42,506 nucleotides of DNA from CAWBVG01 sp963792175 (lineage in GTDB: Bacteria; Acidobacteriota; Vicinamibacteria; Vicinamibacterales; CAVVIG01). Positions 34,331 to 42,506 of this stretch are shown here, piece after piece; within the stretch, counting starts at the first letter, position 1, and each line of letters starts with the position of its first letter. The notes under the pieces are model-generated. The model did no database searches. It was not told where the DNA came from and saw only the letters and a list, made by a program, of their open reading frames with translations. The position numbers and the translations under genes are program-made. The stretch covers positions 1-42,506 of the forward strand of contig CAWBVG010000029.1 in NCBI GenBank assembly GCA_963792175.1. Reading direction: 5' to 3'.

Positions 34331-35000
34331 ATGAACACGCGATTGACGGTGTCCGTCTGCCATCCGCTCTCTCTGGGCCCTCGTCGCCTTCGCTCCGCGA
34401 GCGTCCGCTCAAACCGTTGGTCAGCTGGTTCCCCACAAGGTGAAACTCGAGTCCGTCGACTATCAGGGCAAGCGGGCGGTGAAGATCACGGAAGAGGGCG
34501 AGGTGGCCAATGGTGAAGCCTACGCGGTCGTGAAGGATGCCGCCTTTCACAATGGCGAAATCGCGGTGGAACTGGCCGGGCGTCCTGCCGGCGCGGCCGC
34601 CGCCGGCGGCGCACGCGGCTTCATTGGAATCGGGTTCCGTCTTCAGAACGGCAAGTTCGAGTACATCTATCTGCGGCCGACCAACGGCCGCGCCGACGAC
34701 CAGGTCCGTCGCAATCACTCCACGCAGTACAGCGCGCACCCCGACTTCAGCTTCGCCGTCTCGCGCCAGCAGGCGCCGGAAAAGTACGAGAGCTATGTGG
34801 ACCTCGAGCCGGGCGTGTGGACGCGCTACCGCATTACGGTCGAAGGGACGAAAGCCCGCCTGTTTGTCCACGGCGCCGCCGAGCCCTGTTTGATCGTGAA
34901 CGATCTCAAGCTCGGTGATTCCTCTGGCGGCGTGGCTCTCTGGATCGGACCAGGCACAGAAGGTTACTTCACCGGTCTCGAGATCAAGAGCGCCAAGTAG
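34331..35000 (+). CDS. Secreted concanavalin-like (DUF1080-related) protein, one frameshift
   Basis: About 223 codons from ATG 34331, with GGAGGG just upstream. MNTRLTVSVCHPLSL shifts near 34378 to ALVAFAPRASA, together an ordinary signal peptide cleaved before QTVGQL. The mature domain is a beta-sandwich: ESVDYQGKRAVKITEEGEV, HNGEIAVELAGRPAG, ARGFIGIGFRLQNGKFEYIY, LRPTNGRADDQVRRNHSTQY, YESYVDLEPGVWTRYRITVE and GVALWIGPGTEGYFTGLEIK at the end, which fits LamG/DUF1080-type folds. It probably binds or hydrolyses glycans in the periplasm. It follows the NHL propeller gene and precedes a cytochrome c gene on the same strand. Confidence 0.8.
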
Positions 35001-35029
35001 CGCGCGGGCCGGGGAGAGGGTGATCCAGC

Positions 35030-35822
35030 TTGCGACGACATACAGCTTCTCGCGTGCGCGTCTGGAACGATGTGATGGGGCTGGTATGGCTTGCCAGCGT
35101 TGTCCTGTGTGCGTCTTCCATCTCCCTCGCGGCGCAGATCGGTGCGCACGCAGCAGAACGCTCGATCGATGTCGTCCGTGTGGGACGGCGTGTACACCGC
35201 GGCACAGGCCGAGCGCGGCAAGCAGGTATACGTCGGGCACTGCGCCCGGTGCCACGGCAACGACGCGAACTCGCAGAATCCGCTGTCCGGCGATCGGTTC
35301 GCGGAGCATTGGGAGTCGCGGACCCTCGCCGATCTGTTCCGCAGAATCCGCGACACCATGCCGGCCGGCCAGGTGGCCGCCGTCGAGGATCTTCAGAAGC
35401 TCGACGCGATGGCCTACGTGATGCAGCAGAATGGATTTCCGGAAGGCCGCGCGGAGCTGACGCCTGACGCCGATGCGCTCGCGACGATTCAGATCACAGG
35501 AAAAGGTGGGCCGATTCCGGTTCGGACCGGCACGCTCGTCCGAACCACCGGCTGCCTGGAACTGCGCGACGATCGCGAGTGGCAGCTGACCAGCGCGACC
35601 GAACCGGAGCGCACCGCGCTCGACACCGCTTCAAAGACGAGTCGCCGTCAAGATTCGCCGCCATCCGAGGCACGGACGATCGTCCTGCTGAATCCGTTTC
35701 CGAGTCCGGCCGCCCATCGCGGCCACCGTGTCGCAGCGACGGGGTTTCTCGTGCGACGCGCCGACGGCGATGCTGTCAACGTCGTCTCGCTCGAAATGCT
35801 CGCGCCGTCGTGCATGCCGTAA
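35030..35822 (+). CDS. Secreted c-type cytochrome, one frameshift
   Basis: The N-terminus RRHTASRVRVWNDVMGLVW and SVVLCASSISLAAQ is a signal peptide in one frame; start TTG 35030 is tentative and ATG 35075 is the alternative. Near 35170 the frame changes and continues VWDGVYTAAQAERGKQVYVG, HCARCHGNDANSQNPLSGDR, with one heme c motif CARCH, and LFRRIRDTMPAGQVA, where Met is the likely axial ligand. The remaining ~110 residues are a beta-rich tail (LVRTTGCLELRDDREWQLTS, HRGHRVAATGFLVRRADGDA). Cytochromes of this build follow PQQ or propeller enzymes in Acidobacteria. The gene converges on the SoxCD-like pair, 23 bases apart. Confidence 0.82.
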
Positions 35823-35845
35823 CTGATCAGGACGGACCAGAACCT

Positions 35846-36418
35846 CTAGTAGGGGTAACCTTTGAGCCTTGGCGTCCTGGGCTTCCAGTCAGGTAGGGAA
35901 GCGTATTTGTCACCGATTGGCATCTTGACCTTCGGCAGACTCTGGGCGTCCAGTGTCTCGTCCTCCGGGATGACATCGTTGATGTAGAGCAGATACGCCG
36001 TCAACGCGTAGACCTCATCGGCCGTTAGCGTCCCCTCTCTATTGAGGGGCATCCCGCGATTGATGTAATCCCAGACCGTCGTCGCGAACGGCGCGCGAAG
36101 CGGCAGGATTCGTCCTCGCGCCCAGACGTCAGGATTCTTGGGATCTTTGCTTTTCAGAATGGGCGCCGTACCGCCTATCCCCGCCGCGCCGTGGCATCCC
36201 GCGCATCCCTTCGCGCGATAGACCTGCGCGCCCTCCTTGGCCGTGCCTTTTCCCGGCGGGAGTTCTTCTCCGGTCGGGCCGATGGAGATATCCAACGCGC
36301 GGATTTCCTCGGCGGTCGGCGTGCGTCCCACTCCATAGGTAGGCCCCTGCGCCAGCGCGGAGACGCCGATCAGCAAGGCGAACGCGAACGCAATCAGGAG
36401 AACCCTACGCGTTCCCAT
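35846..36418 (-). CDS. SoxD-like c-type cytochrome of the sulfite dehydrogenase
   Basis: An intact 190-residue protein; ATG 36418 lies 14 bases inside the end of soxC, so the two are translationally coupled. Residues 1-23 are a signal peptide (VLLIAFAFALLIGVSALAQG). GVGRTPTAEEIRALDISIGP and GEELPPGKGTAKEGAQVYRA resemble the C-terminal cytochrome domain of SoxD. The heme motif CAGCH is at residues 72-76, and RGMPLN supplies a Met ligand near residue 125. It probably accepts electrons from the molybdenum subunit in the periplasm. It lacks the N-terminal cytochrome domain of a full SoxD, so it is a shortened SoxD or SorB-type partner. Confidence 0.85.
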   Translation of the reverse strand: MGTRRVLLIAFAFALLIGVSALAQGPTYGVGRTPTAEEIRALDISIGPTGEELPPGKGTAKEGAQVYRAKGCAGCHGAAGIGGTAPILKSKDPKNPDVWARGRILPLRAPFATTVWDYINRGMPLNREGTLTADEVYALTAYLLYINDVIPEDETLDAQSLPKVKMPIGDKYASLPDWKPRTPRLKGYPY

Positions 36419-37670
36419 TGGTCACGCTCCCGTCCTTGGCGATCCTCCAGGGCTGAATGCTGTTGTCCAACCCCGGCACGCTGAATGTTTCATCGAAGGG
36501 CTTGTTCCAGTACTTGGCGATCTGTGCGCGCGACGGTTGAACCTGACCGATCTCGTCCGTGCAGCGCGACTGGAGCTCCGTTTCGTTTCCGTCCCAATTC
36601 CACTGATAGGCAAAACGGGTATGGGCCATACGCTGTGGCGTTCCCTTGAACTCGGCCTTGTTCCATTTCTTGCCGCCGTCGGTGGACACTTCCACCAGCT
36701 TGATCGCGCCGCCACCGGACCAGGCCAGGCCGCTGATCTCGTAGAAACCCTTGCCGGGCAGCTGTTGTCCGCCCGAAGGGAACGTGATGACCGACTTGGG
36801 CCCGATCTGGTAACTCAGTGCCGCCTCTTTCTCTTTGTCGTCCTCATGAAGATGCCCAAAGTCGTTGTAGTTCATGTAGTACCGATCGACGACCTTGATT
36901 CGTCGCAGCCACTTGGTGTGAAAAATTCCCTCGAAGCCGGGGACCATCAGCCGCAGCGGAAATCCGTTCTGAGGCCGCACGGCCTCGCCGTTCATGCCGT
37001 AGGCCACGATGCAGTCGTCCATCGCCTTGGCGATCGGCATGCTCGACGCGCCCTTCACTTCCTCCACCCCTTCTGCGACGAACCAGGATGCCCCGCCTTT
37101 CAGTCCGCACTCCTTGAGCAGCGTCGAGAGGAGCACGCCGGTCCACTCGGCGCAACTCGTCATGCCGTGCGTTTCTTGAACGGTTTTCGCTCTCCGCGAC
37201 GATCGATTCCCCGCGCACTCGATGAAATGCAGGCGGGTGACGGACGGGAGGCGCTTCAAGTCCTCCATGGTGAAGGTCAGCGGACGGTCGACCAGGCCGT
37301 GGATCATGAGGCGATGCTCCCGCGGATCGACGTCCGGGAGAAAGGCTCCACGAGTCGTCGCGAAGTAGTGGAGCGAGGATGGCGTGATCACCCCGACGGA
37401 GTCCTGAAGCGGCGTTGCCACATGAAACGTCAGCCCGAAGTTATCGGGCGACGGCCGGCCGCCGTGGGGGATGCGGACCGACTTCACATACTTGGAGCGA
37501 TCGCCGTAGGCGATTTGACCATCGGTGTCGCCCTTGATCATGGGCGGGGATGCATGTGTCATCTGTTCCTGGCCGAGCGCGGGTGCCGCGGCTCCCAGGG
37601 TGAAACCACCGGCTAACGTGGCGCCGCTCTTCAGGAGATTCCCGCCGATTGCAAGTCGTTTCGAACCCAT
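36405..37670 (-). CDS. soxC: Sulfite dehydrogenase molybdenum subunit (SoxC family)
   Basis: An intact 421-residue protein. ATG 37670 is preferred over longer readings because GGAGAGA lies just upstream and it opens a signal-like segment (GGNLLKSGATLAGGFTLGAA). The molybdopterin domain contains LHYFATTRGAFLPDVDPREH, RLMIHGLVDRPLTFTMEDLK and LHFIECAGNRSS, where Cys152 is the expected Mo ligand. QNGFPLRLMVPGFEGIFHTK and WLRRIKVVDRYYMNYNDFGH follow. The last ~120 residues are the dimerisation immunoglobulin-like domain (IKLVEVSTDGGKKWNKAEFK). It oxidises sulfite or sulfane sulfur in the periplasm. The SoxD-like gene follows; no soxXYZAB is in view, so detoxifying sulfite oxidation is as likely as a full Sox pathway. 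Confidence 0.92.
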   Translation of the reverse strand: MGSKRLAIGGNLLKSGATLAGGFTLGAAAPALGQEQMTHASPPMIKGDTDGQIAYGDRSKYVKSVRIPHGGRPSPDNFGLTFHVATPLQDSVGVITPSSLHYFATTRGAFLPDVDPREHRLMIHGLVDRPLTFTMEDLKRLPSVTRLHFIECAGNRSSRRAKTVQETHGMTSCAEWTGVLLSTLLKECGLKGGASWFVAEGVEEVKGASSMPIAKAMDDCIVAYGMNGEAVRPQNGFPLRLMVPGFEGIFHTKWLRRIKVVDRYYMNYNDFGHLHEDDKEKEAALSYQIGPKSVITFPSGGQQLPGKGFYEISGLAWSGGGAIKLVEVSTDGGKKWNKAEFKGTPQRMAHTRFAYQWNWDGNETELQSRCTDEIGQVQPSRAQIAKYWNKPFDETFSVPGLDNSIQPWRIAKDGSVTNGNA

Positions 37671-37722
37671 CGGTCTCTCCTTCGCAGATGAGCCTAAGAG
37701 GAGATCGCTTCCCGAAGTCGAA

Positions 37723-37728
37723 AGTATA
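37723..37728 (-). promoter_or_regulatory. Likely -10 element of the soxC-cytochrome operon
   Basis: Minus-strand TATACT at 37728-37723 lies 53 bases before the soxC ATG, in an otherwise GC-rich gap between soxC and the truncated kinase. The -35 region about 17 bases upstream (TCGATT) is weak, so the element is tentative and may need an activator. Confidence 0.3.
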
Positions 37729-37763
37729 CGCCCGTCTCGGGATCCAATCGAGCACAGTCCGGA

Positions 37764-40164
37764 GTGCCCTTGGACCTCCCTTGTCAGGGCGGCACGCTGG
37801 CGAGTCGTCTCGAGCGCGGCGCGGTACCGCTGGACGAGGCGATCGAAATCGCGCGTCAGATCGCGCTCGCGCTGCAGGCGGCGCATGACAAAGGCATCGT
37901 CCATCGCGATCTGAAACCTTCGAACGTGGCGTTCACAGAGGCCGGCGACGTGAAGGTGCTCGACTTCGGACTGGCCAAGCTTGATAACCGCGCGGATGCC
38001 TCCGCAACGGCGGCCTCACTCACGCCGACGATCACGAGCCCCGCGCTGATGACCGGCGTGGGTGCGCTCCTCGGTCTATGCCGCCTATATGTCGCCTGAG
38101 CAGGCGCGAGGCAAACCCGCGGACAAACGCTCGGACGTATGGTCGTTTGGCTGCGTGCTGTACGAGATGATGACCGGCACGCGCGTCTTTGAAGACGACG
38201 ACATCGCGGACACGCTGGCGAGCGTGCTGAAGCGCGAGCCAGACTGGAATCAGCTTCCTGATACCCTGCCATCTGCGATCAGCGTCCTGGTGCGACGATG
38301 TCTGGCCAAGGATCCCCGACAGCGATGCGGCGACATGGCCGCGGCGCTGATCCTGCTCGAAGAATCGATACCGCTCTCAGCGGTTCCTACATCCGCCGAC
38401 ACCGCGGCCGAACCGTGGTCTCGCGCGGCGCCTCGCGATGCCGGCTGCAGTAATCCTCGCCGCGGCGTTTGCTGGAGTGACGACGTGGTGGGCGACGCGA
38501 CCCGAAGCACCGCGCATCGTTCGCACGTCGATCGTGCTCACCGGTATCGTGGGACCGGCAAGCCTGATTGCGATCACCTGACGGCACTCGCATCGTCTAC
38601 ATCAGCAGCAACCGGGCGCAACTCCTGGTTCGGGCGCTCGACGAGCTCGAGCCGCGGCCACTCGTCAGCGGAAGCAACATCGTGTTCCCGCTCGTCTCCC
38701 CCAACAGTCAATTCGTGGCGTACACCGGACGGCACCACGCTCATGAGAGTGGCGTTGACGGGGGGCCCCACGATCGCCGTTGCCAAATCGATGGGCAGGT
38801 GCGCGGTGCGACGTGGCTGGACGACGACACGATCGTGTTTGCTACCGCAACGGGACGACAGGATTGCAGCGTGTCGCCGCCACTGGCGGCGAGGTGAGCG
38901 TCCTGACAACGCCCGACCATGAACGCGGGGAAGCCGACCATATCTCGCCCGGACGCCTGCCCGGCGGACGGCCGTGCTGTTCACGACGACCTTGAGCACC
39001 GCCATGCCGCAGATTGCGCTGCTGGACCTCGAGACCGGCGACCGGAAAATCCTCGTCCGCGGGGGAACCGCCCCGTGGTACGTCGAAAGCGGTCACCTCG
39101 TGTTCGTGGCAAACGGAGTCTTGCAGGCCGTGCCTTTCGATCTCAAGACGCGGACGATCGCCGGCACACCGGTGCCAGTGCTTCAGCAATTCGCGATGCT
39201 CGGCGGCGTCATTCCGGTCCTGGACGTGGCGGCGAATGGCACGCTCGTGTACACCCGCGGAAGCGGCGCATCCCGCCTGCCGGTGTGGGTCGATCGCGAT
39301 GGCGGCGAAACGTCAATCAAGGCGCCAACGGCCATGTACCAGGCGCCGAGGCTCTCGCCTGACGGCCGTGGTCTCGCATTTTTGACATCACCAGCAGCGG
39401 CGAGTATGACGTGTGGATCCTGGACCTCGAACGAGGAACCGTGGACAGGCTGACCACGGATCGGGGCCGGGACAGCGAACCGATTTGGTCGCCGGATAGT
39501 ACCCGCATTGCCTATCACTCCGGCGGACAGCCTGGTGGACCTGGCATCTTCATACGCCGCGCTGACACGACGGGTAGCGTCGAGCGCCTCACCACCGGCA
39601 CACACCTGCCCGTGGACTGGTCGGCCGACGGGAAATGGATCGCGTACACCGATTTCGGTGACCGGGGCATCTCAATCGCCACCGTGACCGGACTGATGAG
39701 GGTTGATATCGAGGGGGACCACACCCCGCGTGCTGATCAAGGGTGGCAACGGCCGAGTCTCTCCAACAGAGAACTGGGTCGCCACCACGAGCCCGACCAC
39801 CGGGACTGACGAAATCTATGTGCTACCGTTTCCGGACACCTCCCGTGGGCGCACGCGCATTTCCACCGACGGTGGCCAGAACCCGAAATGGGCGCCCGAC
39901 GGCAAAACGCTGTTCTATCGTCGCGGACAGGCGGTGATGGCCGTGGCCGTTGGCGGCGACAATCCCTCAACCTGGCCGAAGCCGAAGAAGCTGTTCGAAG
40001 GTCCGTATGAGCTCAACGTCGGGCCGACGCAGTTCGACGTCGCGCACGACGGCCGCCTCCTGATGATCAAACCCATCGACGCAGATGGCCAGGGTGCGTC
40101 CAGGCAGCTCGTCGTAGTGCAGAACTGGTTCGAGGAGTTGCGCCGGCTGGCGCCGCGGAAGTGA
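37764..40164 (+). pseudogene. Ser/Thr protein kinase with PD40 propeller, lacking the kinase N-lobe, frameshifted
   Basis: Homology begins abruptly at TLASRLERGAVPLDEAIEIA. The glycine-rich loop, ATP-binding Lys and helix C, about 95 residues, are absent and only 94 bases remain before soxC. The C-lobe is recognisable: IVHRDLKPSNVAF with HRD, VKVLDFGLAKL with DFG, then after a shift near 38075 AAYMSPEQARGKPADKRSDV and WSFGCVLYEMMTGTRVFEDD. A membrane segment (VILAAAFAGVTTWW) and PD40/TolB-like repeats follow in several frames: IVYISSNRAQLLVRALDE, LDLETGDRKILVRGG, GTVDRLTTDRGRDSEPIWSP, NPKWAPDGKTLFYRRGQ, ending NWFEELRRLAPRK. Typical intact homologues are ~850-900 residues. Without the N-lobe it cannot be an active kinase, so it is a remnant. 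Confidence 0.88.
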
Positions 40165-40312
40165 AAACAATCGCGAGCAAAGCGAGAGGTGGCGGGCCGC
40201 AGAGGAATCGTTAGCGAGTGAACCAAAAAGAAGAAGCGTCTCCAGTCGCGCCGGGTACGGGCATACTGGGACCCGGTTCGAAATCGCAAGCGCCATCTCG
40301 CGGCGGAGTCAC

Positions 40313-42506
40313 ATGACGAAGCTTTTCCCTTTCGCGAGAGTGTTGACGGTGGGGTCCGTCGCAGTGACGGTCACCCTGTGCGTTTGCCTCCAGTCACAAA
40401 CGTCTGCACAGCCGGCAAGCCCAGCCCCCGGTGCGGTCACGCCCGCGTCGAGCCCCCGTCGTCTGGTCGATCGCTACTGCGTCACGTGCCACAACGAACG
40501 CCTCAAGACCGCGGACCTGAGACTGGACCGGCTCGACGTCGACCACCCCGGGGCTGACGCCGAAGTACTGGGAAAAGGTGGTGCGCAAAGTCCACACGGG
40601 CACGATGCCGCCAGCCAACATGCCGCAGCCGTCCCCGGACGACAGGCGCGCGCTGCTGACTTGGCTGGAAACGTCGCTCGACGCTGCGTCTGCCGCCAGA
40701 CCGAATCCCGGCCGCACGGACACGCTGCGCCGCCTGAAATGGACCGAGTATCAGAACGCCGTCAGAGACCTGCTGGCGCTCGACATCGACGCCGCCTCGC
40801 TCCTGCCAGCCGATGACAGCGGTCATGGCTTCGACAACGTGACGGTCGGCGACCTGCCGCCGACCCTGCTCGATCGCTATATCTCGGCCGCGCAGAAAAT
40901 CAGCCGCCTGGCGATTGGCCGCACGGATTCGTCTCTCCAGAACGACATCATTCGACTGCCGGCCGACCTCACGCAGGAAGATCAGCTGCCCGGCCTGCCG
41001 CTGGGCACGCGCGGCGGCGTGTCGGTGTCCCACACATTCGCCCAGGACGGCGAGTACGAGATCCAGATCTGGCTGGCGCGCGATCTGGAAGGACAAGGTC
41101 AGCGGGTTGCGAGAGCCGCGTGCCCACGAGCTGATGGTGCTTGTCGACCGGCAGCCGGTCGCCAACTTCAAGGTCGAGAAGCCCACCGGCGCCGACGCCA
41201 CAGTGCTGGACAAGAATTTGAAAGCGCGCGTCACCGTGAGTGCAGGCCCGCACGAAGGAATCGGCGTCACATTCGTCAAGGATGGCGCATCGCTGCTCGA
41301 AACGGCCAGGCAGCCCCTGCAAGCGCACTTCAACGAGCGGCGCCATCCGCGAAGCGCACCAGCCATCGATGGGATTTTCGCTGACCGGACCCTACGAGGC
41401 GAAAGGCGCGGAGAACACACCGAGCCGCCGCCGGCTGTTCGTGTGCCGGCCTCAAGCGGAGCGACCCGGCAAGGACGGCTCCCCGTCCTCCCACAAGGAA
41501 GAGGCGTGCGCCACAACGATTCTCACGACTCTCATGCGGCGCGCTTATCGCCGGCCGATGTCTGAAAGCGGAGGTCGAGGGCCCAATGGCGTTCTACCGC
41601 GAGGGCCGGGCCGAGAAGGATTTCGACGCGGGAATCGGCAAGGCGTTGAGCGCCGTGCTCATCAATCCTGAGTTCCTCTTCCGAGTGGAAAGCGAACCGA
41701 AAAACATCCACGCCAGCGGTGTCTACCGCATCAGCGATCTCGAGCTGGCATCCCGCCTGTCGTTCTTCTTGTGGAGCAGCATCCCCGACGATGAATTGCT
41801 CGCTGCGGCGATAGCCGGCAAGCTCGGTCGCCCGGAGGAGCTCGAAAAGCAGACGCGCAGAATGCTCGCCGATCGGCGCTCGTTCAACCTCGCGACCAAC
41901 TTCGCCGGCCAATGGTTACGGCTACGAAATCTCGAGGCGGTCAATCCGAACCAGCGTCTCTATCCGGACTTCGATGACAATCTCCGTCAGGCGTTCCGCC
42001 AGGAGACCGAGCTCTTTTTCGACCACGTGTTGCGCGAGGATCGCAGCGTGCTCGAATTAATCAAGGCGGACTACACCTTTCTGAATGAGCGCCTGGCCAG
42101 GCACTACGGGATTCCGGATGTCTACGGCAGCCGCTTCCGCCGCGTGACCCTGGGACCCGATAGCCAGCGTGGCGGCCTGCTGCGGCACGGCAGCGTGCTG
42201 GCCGTGACGTCGTTCGCCACGCGAACGTCGCCGATCATTCGCGGTGTGTGGGTCCTGGGCAGCATCTTCGGTGCGCCGCCGCCGCCTCCGCTCCCGAACG
42301 TGCCGTCGCTCGATGAAAGCACCGTGTCCGCCAGCCTTCCGATGCGCGAGCGGCTGGCCGCGCACCGCAACAATGCCGTGTGCGCCAACTGTCACCGTAC
42401 GATCGACCCGGTGGGCTTCGCGCTGGAAAACTTCAACGCCATTGGACAATGGCGCGACCACGAGGCCGACGACGTCGCGATTGACGTGTCGGGAGCGCTA
42501 CCGGGA
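40313..42506 (+). CDS. DUF1587/DUF1592/DUF1588 planctomycete-type cytochrome protein, partial, frameshifted
   Basis: Starts at ATG 40313 with a signal peptide (GSVAVTVTLCVCLQSQTSA) and runs off the right edge. A heme motif CVTCH (VDRYCVTCHNERLKTADLRL) is followed, after a break near 40550, by KVHTGTMPPANMPQPSPDDR and DUF1587 (RRLKWTEYQNAVRDLLALDI, DDSGHGFDNVTV). A carbohydrate-binding-like strand region follows. After breaks near 41095, 41370 and 41560 come LMRRAYRRPM (DUF1595), DUF1592 (ALSAVLINPEFLFRVESEPK, YRISDLELASRLSFFLWSSI, NFAGQWLRLRNLEAVNPNQR) and DUF1588 (ADYTFLNERLARHYGIPDVY, PPPPLPNVP, NAVCANCHRTIDPVGFALEN). From about 41580 to the edge it is open without a break. DUF1585 should follow outside. 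Function unknown; presumed periplasmic redox enzyme. Confidence 0.9.

Noticed and set aside
36537..37616. A 359-codon plus-strand frame opposite soxC.
   Set aside because: Antisense shadow; the SoxC protein carries the molybdenum Cys and a proper start.
1..42506. tRNA, rRNA, CRISPR array, transposase or phage genes.
   Set aside because: No cloverleaf-like sequence, regularly spaced repeat array, DDE transposase, integrase or phage structural protein was recognised on either strand.

Overview
This GC-rich window (roughly 64-65% by eye) looks like chromosome from an uncultured soil or sediment acidobacterium, most likely the Vicinamibacteria group. I infer this from the mix of families: an Oar-type carboxypeptidase-regulatory/TonB receptor, an ADOP-type FtsX permease remnant, a Ser/Thr kinase joined to PD40 propeller repeats, a DUF1587/1592/1588 planctomycete-type cytochrome protein, a DUF1080 protein and a Tat-exported sugar isomerase. 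Many conserved genes carry single-base frameshifts, mainly at 0.3-14.7 kb, 17.8-19.4 kb and 34-41.6 kb, while 15.2-17.8 kb and 26-34 kb read cleanly. Uncorrected indels in a long-read or metagenome assembly explain most of this. A few loci (ADOP permease, kinase, second Kir copy, DinB fragment) have lost whole domains and look like true remnants. No rRNA, tRNA, CRISPR array or insertion sequence was recognised.

Layout. 1-5.3 kb (minus): isomerase, Oar receptor, cyclophilin and DUF1080 genes for carbohydrate uptake and secreted protein folding. 5.3-7.7 kb (minus): DUF5655 protein and an IPT/TIG membrane protein. 7.8-10.6 kb (plus): an uncharacterised trio of SGNH hydrolase, subtilisin-like protease and a small protein resembling the protease prodomain. 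10.5-13.3 kb: YdeI-like gene and a decayed FtsX permease. 13.3-16.1 kb (plus): an F420 cassette (NADPH:F420 reductase, F420-dependent oxidoreductase, F420 glutamate ligase) and a flippase-like membrane protein. 16.1-21 kb: Pit phosphate transporter, broken PhoX-like phosphatase, partially duplicated Kir potassium channel. 21-28.1 kb (minus): a TetR-TolC-HlyD-ATPase-ATPase-permease-permease exporter operon like E. coli cecR-ybhGFSR, with start/stop overlaps at nearly every junction. 28.1-31.9 kb (minus): ppx-ppk1 polyphosphate operon. 32-35 kb (plus): secreted proteins of unknown role (hypothetical, NHL propeller, ConA-like). 35-37.7 kb: a cytochrome c converging on a SoxC/SoxD-like sulfite dehydrogenase pair. 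37.7-42.5 kb (plus): kinase remnant lacking its N-lobe, then a DUF1592-family cytochrome protein running off the edge.

Three themes stand out. Phosphate: pit, phoX-like, ppk1 and ppx lie within 16 kb, with 11-bp-period direct repeats upstream of pit and phoX that resemble PhoB sites. F420: oxidoreduction and tail-glutamylation genes are packed together. Exporter: the two separate ATPase genes carry complementary motif lesions that predict one competent and one degenerate ATP site. The best candidate for an undescribed system is the SGNH hydrolase/subtilase/prodomain-like trio at 7.8-10.6 kb.
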